Source of the DNA: a virus
Direction: 5' to 3' (one strand)
DNA: 64,000 bases
IMG/VR virus record: IMGVR_UViG_3300040801_004793
Location: 57,017 to 121,016 of that record
Below are positions 28,601 to 35,542 of the stretch, in pieces. How positions within the stretch are numbered: the stretch's first letter is position 1; each line of letters begins with the position of its first letter. A model generated the notes under the pieces. That model searched no databases. It was given only the letters and a program-made list of their open reading frames with translations, and was not told the DNA's origin. The position numbers and the translations under genes are program-made.

Positions 28601-30593
28601 TCTCTTGGTTTCCTCCGGTAGCTTCCATTAATTCTTTTAGAGAAGCATTTAAACCTTTGGCTCTAACAGAGTTAGCGTCAAATCGAATACCCAGAGAAGC
28701 AATCTCTTCTTTAGCTTGAGCTCCTTGACCTGCAATCGCCGACAACAGAGAGGCTACACCAGTAGTAGCTTCTGCGGTACTCGGGCTCACTTTCGTATAA
28801 CCAGCAACAGTAGCAAGAATTTCATCTAGCTCAATACCTAAAGACTGAGCTTGCGGAATTACATCCGGTAAGCTAGAAGCTAGTTCGCCAAATGTAGTCA
28901 CACCCTCTTCTACAACCTGATTTAATTTAGAAGCTGTAGTAGCTGCCTCAGATGCAGATAGTTTATAAATTGTAGTTGTTTTTGATAGGAGGTTTAGTGT
29001 TTCAGCTGCATTAGCTCCTGTACCAGAAGATAATTTAAGAGAAGATTCTAGAAACTTTTGCTGCGAAGCTAAATCAGAAGTGCCATCAATAGCAACACCA
29101 ATACCGGCAGAAAGTGTTTGGTACATAGCTTCTGCTGCTTGTACGCTAGTAACTGTGTTATTAAGCTCGTTTGCTAATTGGGATGTAAAAGCGGCTACGG
29201 ATTCTGTACCGGCTGCTAACCCTTCCATCTGAGTTCTAGCACCTACTCCGAGTGTTGTTACAAAGGCGGCAGCATCTTCTGTTTGAGCAAAAGCTGTTAC
29301 AGCCTGTTTTCCAAATTCTTTAGCAGCTTCCGCACTAAAAAGGAGTTTTTCTCCCATAATGCCAAACTGAAAAGCCATCTCCGCAGCAGAGGTGTCAATT
29401 CCAAGAGCCTGCATCTGGGCAAATACATCCGAAAGACCCGTAGCTTGAATAACTGCTTGATGTAATGTAGAAACTAATTTTTTGAAGCTTTCAAGAGTAG
29501 CTACTAAAGCAGTGTATTTAGTAAGAGTAAGAGCGGCTGTCTTAGCTAACTGACTTCCAGTAACAGTAGCTACTCCTTTTAAGGAGGACTGTATTAGGGA
29601 CATCTTCTGGGAGACCAAAAGAGCTCTACCATTAGTCTTTTCTAAAACAGTGTTACCTAAAGTAAAGGTTTCTTCAAAAGATTCTTTAGTATCTTCAACT
29701 CTCTGCTTTAAATTAACAAAAGCTAAAACAGAGCTACCGATTAAACCTCCTAAAGCTACCTTTTTACCTAAGCCGTCGAAAGTCTTGGAAAGACCATTAA
29801 AGGTCTTACTCATTTTTTCTCCAGCACTATCGACTCTTTCTAATTTTTTAGGATCTAGATTATCACCAAACTCTTTTGCAGCTTGTGAACCACTTTGAAG
29901 ACCCGAGCTAAGATTTCTCATAGAGTTACCAACTTTTTCACTGATAACTCCAATTTGAACTAGTTTTTGAGCAAGAAAATCAAAAACTTTTCCTAAAGTA
30001 TCTACTGCTTTAACTACTAAGTTAATGCCTGTTTTTGCAAGTCCGACTAAAACAAATTCTAGATTTTTAAAAAAGTTAGAAACTTTTTGTAACTTGTCTT
30101 CTACAAAACCGAGGGCTACGCTTAAAGGCTTAGCTACTTTACTTAGAATTACAAGACCTTTTCCGGCTACACCACTAGCATCAGAAATATCACGAAATAA
30201 AGAAGCAGGTCCATCTAAAGCCGTCTCTAAAAACGTGCTTTGTTTGTGTAGGCCTAGAAATCGAATACCCAAGCCCGAGATGCCTTTATTAGTTTCATAT
30301 AAAGCGTCATTAAGCTTTACTGCGTTAGAAGCTGAACCTAAGAAAAAATTTGTGGTATTTTTAGTTTTACGGCCAAAGAGTTGTAGCCCTTCTACCGTAT
30401 CGCTAATTCCCTTAGCCATGTTTTTAAAGTTTGTTGCGGAATCTTTAGTATGTTTATTTAAAGATTCCGCCGCTTCACTACCTTTTTTGGTAGAGACACC
30501 AAACTCTTTAACAGACTTGTTGAGTTTTTCTAATATTTTTCCTAGATTTCCGCCACCTTCAAAGGAAATTGAGGCTCGGGTATTCTTTTCCAT
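22692..30593 (-). CDS. Tail tape measure protein
   Basis: The 2633-residue protein has the expected tape measure architecture. The N-terminal 400 residues are helical with Lys/Glu-rich segments. Around residues 440-740 is a TP901-type tape measure domain (recognisable by ASEAATTASKLNQVV, then DVIPQAQSLG and EILATVAGY). Hydrophobic, Gly/Ala-rich segments lie near 760-805 and 1470-1520. A very long charged coiled-coil region (Gln, Glu, Leu-rich) covers about 1750-2520, then a short Pro-containing C-terminus. Tape measure proteins set tail length and are ejected with DNA. At roughly 1.5 angstrom per residue this predicts a tail near 390 nm, unusually long. It lies downstream of the tail chaperone genes, as expected. 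Confidence 0.9.
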   Translation of the reverse strand: MEKNTRASISFEGGGNLGKILEKLNKSVKEFGVSTKKGSEAAESLNKHTKDSATNFKNMAKGISDTVEGLQLFGRKTKNTTNFFLGSASNAVKLNDALYETNKGISGLGIRFLGLHKQSTFLETALDGPASLFRDISDASGVAGKGLVILSKVAKPLSVALGFVEDKLQKVSNFFKNLEFVLVGLAKTGINLVVKAVDTLGKVFDFLAQKLVQIGVISEKVGNSMRNLSSGLQSGSQAAKEFGDNLDPKKLERVDSAGEKMSKTFNGLSKTFDGLGKKVALGGLIGSSVLAFVNLKQRVEDTKESFEETFTLGNTVLEKTNGRALLVSQKMSLIQSSLKGVATVTGSQLAKTAALTLTKYTALVATLESFKKLVSTLHQAVIQATGLSDVFAQMQALGIDTSAAEMAFQFGIMGEKLLFSAEAAKEFGKQAVTAFAQTEDAAAFVTTLGVGARTQMEGLAAGTESVAAFTSQLANELNNTVTSVQAAEAMYQTLSAGIGVAIDGTSDLASQQKFLESSLKLSSGTGANAAETLNLLSKTTTIYKLSASEAATTASKLNQVVEEGVTTFGELASSLPDVIPQAQSLGIELDEILATVAGYTKVSPSTAEATTGVASLLSAIAGQGAQAKEEIASLGIRFDANSVRAKGLNASLKELMEATGGNQETLKKILPDQLAFRTALALTGAAATSVQGTLQNMGEIADGTNLERVFGAGNQSTIKQFTAIANGFNEVMVDFGRRTLPMLQPGIDILRNILETLQQLPEPLKNVIGTIVIAQTAFSNIGGAVLSVVASIGQLLVSYALMRLAGKALSGQLGVELEVLKQLIFVEKDWAGGISRLLGLNEKLSTSSVQLSRSMNSTKVALEELKKQGESINFEDATIHNFNKALEKLKKKKEELDKSPLKLVDPEGFKREMDSIKAAMKSVNIAISQLKVARVQALKDIKITIDKALSESNLSAKEKINTFKNLVKGMVSPQLVRGDSAMLQKEIEGLFGDTLTNLNLTVEEKVGRIGSTFDQLRAKASPSIRGYLGDVEKEILSGMGRISKQSEKFEKLLTSMNSSILSQMPASVKEAYAEAIQRNKSGLLDLESDLSTRKVALGKIFDETFAAMPDSVRKYRNPLAKEVNKLLDSSRGNIQKRIAEFNVAFANMFKDVPKDIRVQAGSIKVAIQELTKTLEAPLEGRDSISDAVMATALGLRRGVQSIEKASNELPQAVETFGEKLSTTLGKKKQKVLAAFKGILGDEKLSAEIKGNLQELSDDLNNSLRSFINGDILYEDFRRQFERAQEVANRELSKIGDKETADRVRTNLNIISSQINDTAVGLDKKASKISTSGQKAVNGIANSLDGLSGLLYGINPAAASALDGVTRFFYSSRELSEGASEVFSSMSKNTGKLSESQRVITQTTEKFNATLGQTGRIASTTAKEQGKLAGIQQLLNANITLGSKGAKTYSLAAIKAGGASTTLGVLSAKAGAGFAALSGAVGTAGTVIGSFITAAAPFIALGAAVAAAGFVLVRLFQQLIPASSQFADGNRKLAYSLGETNKELSVTIGLVQQYREDVDSFKDEDGAQRTFKDMKESALEAADALGEVDEEIKKLDELEYTQGVIGGIINVLDAMVMTGRNVIKFIIDLPLRITQGINDLLSKIPIIGAPFKFIANQVGKARELIDDFFFGVSEGQRGFVNNVKRTTQDFLAAGVREEVQQTTELLGQLWLEGKKITIAQQQGKMITERGEELIRQAEEQRRALTGSELEETIAAETGAARLQLQANNDVIASLEEKIEKTKDPQSKEALQRELELLQEQTSELERGIQLQTDFLRNQNAIASTIANNQAAQSQEAANDAFQSTVESLKEAQAEGDRTYDIFSNIMGIREEVQENGEIEFISENTVNQASQAGRRAQAAINATMENLSNTIAEIPNPDAKITQDIIAQNLFTAIEAVRKGIEEDPTYAEAGNELIKNMLDTEIDSEFFSGQVKDALTAKQIEELLELQTELINQEVEQRTKAQKRALEQVSTLQQLNRINIVEEAEIAADAQREIDDEQLAGMKRRLQNVIDLKGQESAAAQSVRREIEQFELESELRVVNGRRKIVESNLNLLKQRLDNEVALIRNSNQETLNEMQLIEKAAQFEQKAMGSKQSLTKAIADYEQNALQNKLKLTGDVEERAQIEVELAEQRLEITEREIEFEKQNILFQQELNALAMEREQIELRIRTAETEAQVAENNSRLAQADKLNLTKEEMEALEAQNVSLNQQVDLLRNTGEQLIEFGEKQEVLNQEQLEALDAQSRARRETAEVELELARNREILASYDKQIEKIKLQAKEVEVTNQVRKVGLDTATSIMESQTSILEEQQKLIQKASDLSQQNYSLAASGQRNELRRRRIEEEAARAKLKALETQQKIEYEIFKINELQKELSLEIREIELNAAREQAKANIAIAEAEASKVLADKTSTQEQKEAALLQITAAEASLAANEAQLVGLGRQRENQQRFAGLRDLQFREQQGNDLLQAEFAVAQTTRRSSDDREIADRALLRARQGQEEFEVLGESFLRGLQSSPAATSGFTSPTITNPNRAAVNSFAPAVEPINRIPSAFEGNLNINVSIEGNTDNVDIRQLQEEIRTSTYQGWNEFLDEVRRRGGT

Positions 30594-30600
30594 AGGTTAT

Positions 30601-31110
30601 TTATCCACCAAAAGTGTCTTCAAAAAGACGATTAAAACATTGAACAAAAGCGTCGTTCGTTAGATATGCAATTTTTAGATCAGGAAAACAAATTTTCATG
30701 ACAGGTAGAAGATAGCGAATTGCAGCTTCACTACTAAAAGCCGCGCTTAGAGTTTCTTGAGCTTTCTGTAACTCAGGACTTTCTGGATTAGTGGTATCTA
30801 AATTGGCAGTAGTACTACTTACAAATTCAAGAACGGAGGTAAAAACTTCATTTCTATTTTTTGTAGCTAGTTCTTCTGGAGAAAATAGAAGGTCTTTAAA
30901 CCCATCAATAATAAAACTAATGATAAAGCTTACTTGAGGCAAAGCTGGTTTAATATACCGAACTTTTTTCTCAAGAATCTCTACTGGTTGAATAATACGG
31001 TGTAAGCCTCTAATATCTTCATCGTACATTTCATGAGAATTTTCAAACTCATGATCTGTTAGAGGACTAAATACTGGAGGTGTAGTTTTTCTAGTAGTTT
31101 GTCGAGGCAT
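30601..31110 (-). CDS. Hypothetical protein between tail chaperone and tape measure
   Basis: This 169-residue protein ends 7 bases before the tape measure start. It has a basic Pro/Thr-rich N-terminus (MPRQTTRKTTPPVF). A helical core with EILEKKVRYIKPALPQVSFIISFIIDGFKDLLF follows, and the C-terminal half is an acidic helix (PELQKAQETLSAAF). Position and helical character fit an additional tail assembly chaperone or adapter, but no signature is visible. Co-transcribed with the frameshifted chaperone pair. Confidence 0.45.
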   Translation of the reverse strand: MPRQTTRKTTPPVFSPLTDHEFENSHEMYDEDIRGLHRIIQPVEILEKKVRYIKPALPQVSFIISFIIDGFKDLLFSPEELATKNRNEVFTSVLEFVSSTTANLDTTNPESPELQKAQETLSAAFSSEAAIRYLLPVMKICFPDLKIAYLTNDAFVQCFNRLFEDTFGG

Positions 31111-31124
31111 AATGTGTATTGTGA

Positions 31125-31945
31125 TTAGGAGTTTCTTTTTAATAATCCAGAGAAACGTTCCATAGCAGCTTTAGTTTCAGCGTCTATTTCAGTTTCACCA
31201 TTATTATTTTCCATTGTAGCACTAAATAGTTGTTGTCGTGCTTTCTCTGCCGCCGCATCCGCTTCTTTTCTCATTCTCTTCTCTCTTTCTTCAGTGGGAA
31301 GAGTGATTTCTACCCAAAAAGAATAAATTTTCTCTATCTTCGCAAGAGGGAATTCTTCCATAAGTTGTAGAACCCCTTGAACATTGCCATTTGATTTTTC
31401 AAATAACATTGCTAAAAAGTCAGCTTCAGCATCTCCTGACGAAACAAGTTTAGTTTTGATATCAACGAAGTACTCTATATCCTTCTTTTCGTTGACTACG
31501 CTAGACTCTCTTTCACTTCCATCAGGAGACGAATAAAATTTATACCATTTATCTTTGAAATTCTAGAGGGTCTAAGATAACCCAATGTAGGTTCAGGAAT
31601 TATAAAACCCGTATTTTCATCTCTCTGCTTTGTAGTAGTTACAAAAATCTCTAAAATCTCGTTCATATCTTCAATTCTATCAATGTCAATACCTTTTTCT
31701 TCGGTACCTACAAGAGGCATTAAATCAGCTAGCTTTCTAGCACTATCCCAAAAGTCTTTATTCTTAGGAGATAATAGATCTCCAGGACTTCCAGCTTTAG
31801 ATGCACAATTTTGAAGAATTTGAAATTGAAGAATCTGAACGTCATCAAGATATTTCCAGCTTACGGGTTTAACAATATCCTTACTCCCATCAGAATATGT
31901 TAAATCAAAAGTCTGAAAACCTAATTTTGTTGTGTCAATAGTCAT
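31125..31945 (-). CDS. Tail assembly chaperone, frameshifted long form (G-T type)
   Basis: Translating from 31945 and slipping -1 at 31535-31541 gives about 273 residues ending at 31125. After the slip the frame is continuously open (KFYSSPDGSERESS ... then DIEYFVDIKTK ... SGDAEADFLAMLFEKSNG) down to AMERFSGLLKRNS, and it has no start codon of its own with good context near the overlap. The -1 frame is closed upstream by a TAG at 31563-31565, so only the window between that stop and the zero-frame stop at 31496-31498 allows switching, and a slippery site lies in it. This is the arrangement of lambda G/G-T and many siphophage tail chaperones. The extension is charged and Ala/Glu-rich. Confidence 0.65.
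31496..31945 (-). CDS. Tail assembly chaperone, short form (G type)
   Basis: The zero-frame product has 149 residues (MTIDTTKLGFQTFDLTYSDGSKD...). It shows a beta-rich start, then a helical part (WKYLDDVQILQFQILQNCA ... DSARKLADLMPLVG), as in tail chaperones or tail tube-associated regulators. It lies upstream of the tape measure. Its stop is within a region where the -1 frame is open, so ribosomes that do not shift would make this short form, usually in large excess over the fused form. A different function cannot be excluded from sequence alone. Confidence 0.6.
   Translation of the reverse strand: MTIDTTKLGFQTFDLTYSDGSKDIVKPVSWKYLDDVQILQFQILQNCASKAGSPGDLLSPKNKDFWDSARKLADLMPLVGTEEKGIDIDRIEDMNEILEIFVTTTKQRDENTGFIIPEPTLGYLRPSRISKINGINFIRLLMEVKESLA
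31535..31541 (-). other. Programmed -1 ribosomal frameshift site (A AAT TTT)
   Basis: On the minus strand the heptamer reads A-AAT-TTT in the zero frame of the short chaperone, the canonical X-XXY-YYZ pattern. It lies inside the overlap where both frames are open, about 12 codons before the zero-frame stop. Slipping yields the codons AAA TTT TAT in the -1 frame. Confidence 0.65.
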
Positions 31946-32005
31946 GGAGCGTGTTTAGTGTAGAATAGGTATATAAATATCTTCGATTATAACACTAATG
32001 AGTAA

Positions 32006-32215
32006 TTAGGAACTGGGGGCAAAAGCAGCTACCATATTGATGCGGGTCAAGGAGTTGGTGTTGCAGCTAAAACTGGTGCTAGAGCCGTTGTTAAACCAGT
32101 AAAAAATAAATTAGAAAGAGATAGAGGAAAAACCGGAAGACTAATTCTTTCTGAGAGAGAAAAGAAAATTCTAAATGGAATTAAAGGCAAATTTTCTAGG
32201 AAAAAAGGTGCTTAA
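32006..32215 (+). pseudogene. Start-less basic ORF, possible gene remnant
   Basis: A plus-strand frame of about 69 codons encodes a coherent basic peptide (from GGKSSYHIDAGQGVGVAA to ILNGIKGKFSRKKGA) but has no ATG, GTG or TTG near its beginning, and an in-frame TAA (32003-32005) precedes it. Its composition (Gly/Ala then Arg/Lys-rich) resembles the set of small basic virion-region proteins nearby on the other strand. It may be a decayed or truncated plus-strand gene. It lies in the 336-base gap between the tail chaperone gene and the next gene, which otherwise holds a terminator. No other feature was seen in the gap. Confidence 0.3.
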
Positions 32216-32233
32216 TTAATTTTAGTTATATAA

Positions 32234-32263
32234 AAAAAGAGGGGTTTTTAGACCCCTCTTTTT
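32234..32263. terminator. Bidirectional rho-independent terminator
   Basis: AAAAAGAGGGG (32234-32244) pairs with CCCCTCTTTTT (32253-32263) around an 8-base loop. The A-rich and T-rich flanks make it work in both directions, ending the minus-strand transcript after the 208-residue gene and any plus-strand read of the remnant. Confidence 0.85.
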
Positions 32264-32281
32264 ATTTAACTACTTTTTAAC

Positions 32282-32908
32282 TTAAACAGATCTAGCGCTT
32301 CTTTGATTGGATAAAAATGTATCTGTACTTACACTAAAGCTACGATCTAAAATAGCATTTCCATAATCAGTATAAACAGATTCATCTGCCCCATCTCCGT
32401 TAGAATCAATATTTTTGGTGCCATCACTCAAAAACACTCTCACTCTAACTGTTAGAGTTCCTTCACTTTGAGTATAGTTTTTAACGATAGAAAATAACTT
32501 AGCATCATACGTGGGTGGCGTAATTACTAAGTCATTAATTGTTCCCGTTGCAGTGCTTACTACATCTAGAGTAAGCTGAGTTGGGCTATCAATAGAAGCT
32601 ACTTTAGCACCGACCCCGATACCTGTACCGGCTACAGAGTCTCCGACTCTAACATCATAATCTCCATTAGTACTACCAAACTTAAAGGTAGCACCTGTAA
32701 TTGTAATTACCGCAGAGGCATTTGTAGTGTCAATATTTTCTGTAATAGAGATGGATGCGGGAGAGGGAGCTACTCCTTCCATTGTTACGTATTCTACTGT
32801 CTGGTCTGTAGTATCGTTATGAACGGGAGCTACGGAACCCAAATTAACGTTAAGTACGTTTTTTGTTTCCGCTTTTGGTCTACTTCCTGTAAGTGTAATA
32901 TCCGGCAT
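32282..32908 (-). CDS. Virion surface/tail decoration-like protein
   Basis: The 208-residue protein has a strong ribosome binding site (AAGGAGA upstream on the minus strand) and is bounded downstream by a terminator, so it may be expressed as its own high-level unit. The sequence is Thr/Ser/Val/Asp-rich with short strands. It includes a domain of about 70 residues (PASISITENIDTTNASAVI ... TGTINDLVITPP) with bacterial Ig-like alternation: GDYDVRVGDSVAGTGIGVGAKV resembles carbohydrate-binding or repeat domains found in phage major tail proteins. A role as a tail tube or capsid decoration is inferred, not shown. Confidence 0.5.
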   Translation of the reverse strand: MPDITLTGSRPKAETKNVLNVNLGSVAPVHNDTTDQTVEYVTMEGVAPSPASISITENIDTTNASAVITITGATFKFGSTNGDYDVRVGDSVAGTGIGVGAKVASIDSPTQLTLDVVSTATGTINDLVITPPTYDAKLFSIVKNYTQSEGTLTVRVRVFLSDGTKNIDSNGDGADESVYTDYGNAILDRSFSVSTDTFLSNQRSARSV

Positions 32909-32919
32909 ATAATGTCTCC

Positions 32920-33225
32920 TTATTCCTTATAAGCTTTTGGTTTGGGTCCGTACCCTCGAAGTTTGTTTATATCGTAACCTTTTGGTCTAGCTCTAACCCA
33001 TTTACCTTTTTTAGCTAGATCTTCTTCTTTGGAAGAGAGATTTCTTGTTTGAATAACTTTATCTCCACCCCGTCTTTTCAACTTTCTAGCTTTAGAGATA
33101 GCTTCACTTCTAGATTCCGCGTTTACTAAGATAGGCGTTCTTCGACCTTCAAAAAAGACTGCTTTACCCCTTTTTTTACGGGGCTTTAGGTCTCTACTTC
33201 CTTTCTTTCTAGCGAAATTTATCAT
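32920..33225 (-). CDS. Small basic protein with FARKKGSRD N-terminal tag
   Basis: I take the start at the ATG at 33225 (101 residues, MINFARKKGSRDLKPRKK...). A longer GTG reading from 33267 would translate the terminator hairpin at 33234-33261, which is unlikely. The first 20 residues carry the motif F-A-R-K-[KR]-G-S-R-D shared by four other small basic proteins in this region. The rest is Lys/Arg-rich (RSEAISKARKLKRRGGDKVIQ ... KGYDINKLRGYGPK). Likely binds DNA or another acidic partner. It may be packaged in the virion. The homologues occur between head and tail genes. Confidence 0.6.
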   Translation of the reverse strand: MINFARKKGSRDLKPRKKRGKAVFFEGRRTPILVNAESRSEAISKARKLKRRGGDKVIQTRNLSSKEEDLAKKGKWVRARPKGYDINKLRGYGPKPKAYKE

Positions 33226-33233
33226 AATTAAAA

Positions 33234-33261
33234 AAGGGGGTAAATATACACTTACCCCCTT
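33234..33261 (-). terminator. Rho-independent terminator
   Basis: On the minus strand AAGGGGGTAA pairs with TTACCCCCTT (10 bp) across an 8-base loop, followed by a T run. It ends the major tail protein transcript before the next gene. Confidence 0.8.
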
Positions 33262-33294
33262 CCTCACCTAACCTACACACTATTCAAAATGAAA

Positions 33295-34089
33295 TTAAAT
33301 ACAAGCAACTTTCAAAGGTGTAGCATAGACATTCCAAGCGCTACATTCACCAGGAAGGTTGTTCAGGAATAGAGACATCTCTAGACCTTCTCCACCAAAG
33401 TCAATAGACTTACCTTCAACGTTAGGTGTAACGTTTCTAGCTTCGAAAATCGTAATTTGGTTTAGCGTATCCACCATGAGAGCGTAGACTTCGTGTGGTC
33501 CTACAAGAACATCACTCAGGGTAATACCTGTAACATTGTGGGGAATTAGCAAAGAAACTAGTTCATTTGCTGCCACTAGGTTGTTAGAGTACTTGAGAGC
33601 ACCGTCAGCGCCTAAAGCAAAACTGTCATCTGTAGTAGGATCAAAAGTATCGTAGTCTTGTCTAGTCAAAGCTGTGGACAACAGATTACGAGTCACAGAA
33701 GCAGAAACTCTAGCATCGTTAGCTACTACACCTTGCATAAGATATCCCGCAGCGTCTCCAGCAACTTCATTGCTAGAAACTTCCATCAACAGGGGAATAT
33801 AAGTATCGAAGGTACCAGCAGCTTGCTCGTTACCTACGTTGAAGCTTAACATTTCCGGTTGAATATAGTTGTACGAAATAGAAAGTTCTGGTGTAGTGCC
33901 AGCAACGTAAGATCCAGTTCTTACTTTACGGCCCTGTTTGTTTCTACCCATTTGAACTCTTTGTTCAATATTAGTTGCCAGAGTAAAGTTATCGGGGGTA
34001 GGCCAGTTTAACACTACGCCATCGCTCTTTCTTTTCATCTGGAGTGTACTAATACCAACATAGGTCCGTTGGTTAATACTAATAGTCAT
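33295..34089 (-). CDS. Major tail (tube) protein
   Basis: The 264-residue protein is of the expected size for a siphophage tail tube subunit, with a beta-rich, low-charge sequence: MTISINQRTYVGISTLQMKR, PELSISYNYIQPEMLSFNVG, VGPHEVYALMVDTLNQITIFEARNV. It lies between connector genes and the tail chaperones and tape measure, and is followed by a strong terminator, so it can be made in large amounts. No tail sheath gene is present next to it, supporting a non-contractile tail. Its family was inferred from position and composition. Confidence 0.65.
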   Translation of the reverse strand: MTISINQRTYVGISTLQMKRKSDGVVLNWPTPDNFTLATNIEQRVQMGRNKQGRKVRTGSYVAGTTPELSISYNYIQPEMLSFNVGNEQAAGTFDTYIPLLMEVSSNEVAGDAAGYLMQGVVANDARVSASVTRNLLSTALTRQDYDTFDPTTDDSFALGADGALKYSNNLVAANELVSLLIPHNVTGITLSDVLVGPHEVYALMVDTLNQITIFEARNVTPNVEGKSIDFGGEGLEMSLFLNNLPGECSAWNVYATPLKVACI

Positions 34090-34093
34090 TTAT

Positions 34094-34384
34094 TTACTCC
34101 TCGTTATTAGTTTCGGTTTGTTCTTCTACTTTCCTTCTTTTTCTAGGTTTAGCAGCAGAAGTAGTTGTTTCGATATTTGTTGGTTCGGTTTTGGTAATTT
34201 CTATTACGCTAGAGTCAACATCATATTCAAATTTAATTGTTCCTAATCTAGCTAAGTAATTAATCTCTTCAACTAAAAAATCATCTTTTAAGTATATCCC
34301 TGGAGTTATTACTCTTCTAGCTGTAACTCCGGGAGGGGCTGTATAACAATTTTGAATTACTCTAATTTTTTGTTTTAATTTCAT
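34094..34384 (-). CDS. Small protein with basic nuclear-signal-like tail (unknown)
   Basis: The 96-residue protein starts 4 bases inside the stop of the upstream gene (ATGA overlap). The first 60 residues alternate hydrophobic and polar residues (YLKDDFLVEEINYLARLGTIKFEY) like a small folded domain. The C-terminus is Thr/Glu-rich with a KPRKRRKVEEQ basic cluster. No family recognised. It lies directly upstream of the major tail protein gene and could be an accessory virion protein. Confidence 0.45.
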   Translation of the reverse strand: MKLKQKIRVIQNCYTAPPGVTARRVITPGIYLKDDFLVEEINYLARLGTIKFEYDVDSSVIEITKTEPTNIETTTSAAKPRKRRKVEEQTETNNEE

Positions 34385-34647
34385 AATTTTCTTCTAGGTA
34401 TTCTATTTCTATTTCTATTTTTATAAGAAATACGATTTTTTAAACCTGTAATTCTATTTCTAATTTTGTTTATTTCAGCCCCTTTTCTAATTGTAGCATC
34501 TGAGTTTTTAGCTGCAACTAAACCAGATCTAGCTTTTTGTTTCATCCCCTGTAACATCCCTGAAATTGTAGTAAAGCCTTGTTGACCTCGACCTCTCCGA
34601 AGTTTTGATCGCATGGCTCTTTTCATTTTTGTTATAGGGGAATCCAT
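34381..34647 (-). CDS. Very basic small protein (Arg/Lys-rich)
   Basis: This 88-residue protein is dominated by Arg, Lys and Asn (MKRAMRSKLRRGRGQQGF ... ISYKNRNRNRIPRRKL). The segment RNRITGLKNRISYKN looks like a short internal repeat. Its composition is protamine-like, fitting DNA or RNA binding. It lacks the FARK tag of its neighbours. It overlaps the next gene by 4 bases, so it is in the same operon. Confidence 0.5.
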   Translation of the reverse strand: MDSPITKMKRAMRSKLRRGRGQQGFTTISGMLQGMKQKARSGLVAAKNSDATIRKGAEINKIRNRITGLKNRISYKNRNRNRIPRRKL

Positions 34648-34678
34648 TTATATAACTAACCTTTTTTACTTCAGTCTC

Positions 34679-35146
34679 TTATTTTTTCCTGCGGAATCTA
34701 TTTCTTAAATCCGAAGTAGCGCCTTGAAGTCTAGCAGTATTTCTACCTAGACTCGAAGCTGCACTATTGAGAACTCCTTGTTTTCTAATATTAGAGATTC
34801 TCTGACGAGTGTTACCGACAAAACGACCTGCTCTAGTCGCTCCAGAAAGAGCCGCGTTGTTAGCAGAACGTCCGAGGCTTGACGCTCCTCTCCTAACTCT
34901 TGCAATTGGATCTCTTCTCACGGATGCACTCAAAGCAGAGGTCGGCATTGGAATACCTCCGTTTACTCTTTTAGGACCTTTTTTTCTTCCTCTAGCTGCC
35001 AAAGCAGCTCCTCCTAAACCGGCGGCTCCAGCAATAGCCCCCGCTGCAGCAAGCCCTCTTTTATTAACACTCACAGAACGTCTTCTTTTTTTTCTTCGAC
35101 CTTTATCTCTAGATCCTTTCTTTCTTGCAAATTCGTAATAACTCAT
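34679..35146 (-). CDS. Small basic protein with FARKKGSRD tag
   Basis: The 155-residue protein begins MSYYEFARKKGSRDKG, then a run of Arg/Lys. A Gly/Ala-rich hydrophobic segment follows (about residues 30-50, GLAAAGAIAGAAGLGGAALAA), then a basic C-terminal part with repeated S[LA]GR and RN motifs. The tag is nearly identical to that of the gene at 36078. The pattern of basic tag, hydrophobic glycine/alanine stretch and basic tail is shared with the next members. No known family. Inferred to be a virion-associated nucleic-acid or membrane interacting protein. Confidence 0.55.
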   Translation of the reverse strand: MSYYEFARKKGSRDKGRRKKRRRSVSVNKRGLAAAGAIAGAAGLGGAALAARGRKKGPKRVNGGIPMPTSALSASVRRDPIARVRRGASSLGRSANNAALSGATRAGRFVGNTRQRISNIRKQGVLNSAASSLGRNTARLQGATSDLRNRFRRKK

Positions 35147-35193
35147 TTTTATCTCCTTTTTTTATTACTTTATTTTTTAGTTTGTACTAAACG

Positions 35194-35538
35194 TTAAACA
35201 AAGTTAACTTTGTTTTTTTGGACTCTTCTAGCTCCGCTAGCAATTTTAGAATTTACAGCAAAAGGAGTAGCTCTTGCTAAACCTCTAGCTTGATTAGAAA
35301 CACCCCGAGCGTAGTATTTCGCTCGTCTTCTTTTGCTACCAGATACATCTTCTCTAGCTGCTCTTCTTTGGCCTTTCCCATAACCATATTGTGCTATACC
35401 TCTTAAAGCTCCAGGAGCCTGTCTAGATGCAGCCCTTGTTCGGTTGCGGTTAACTTTTTTAGCCACCCCTTTAATTCCACTGTTAGCTCTATTTGCTAAA
35501 CTCACTAGTCCATTCTTTTTTTTCTTTCTATTAAACAT
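35194..35538 (-). CDS. Very basic small protein (Arg/Lys/Ala-rich)
   Basis: The 114-residue protein starts MFNRKKKKNGLVSLANRANSG and continues with Ala-rich basic repeats (RNRTRAASRQAPGALRG, KGQRRAAREDVSGSKRRRAKYY). It has no FARK tag but matches the composition of the tagged set. Its coding region ends within a 20-base palindrome at 35196-35215. It lies between the tagged protein at 34679 and a likely tail completion gene. Confidence 0.5.
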   Translation of the reverse strand: MFNRKKKKNGLVSLANRANSGIKGVAKKVNRNRTRAASRQAPGALRGIAQYGYGKGQRRAAREDVSGSKRRRAKYYARGVSNQARGLARATPFAVNSKIASGARRVQKNKVNFV

Positions 35539-35542
35539 AGTA

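Noticed and set aside
33226-33267. A GTG start extending the tagged basic protein by 14 residues
   Set aside because: It would translate a 10-bp terminator hairpin with T run, and the tag position in the other family members supports the ATG at 33225.
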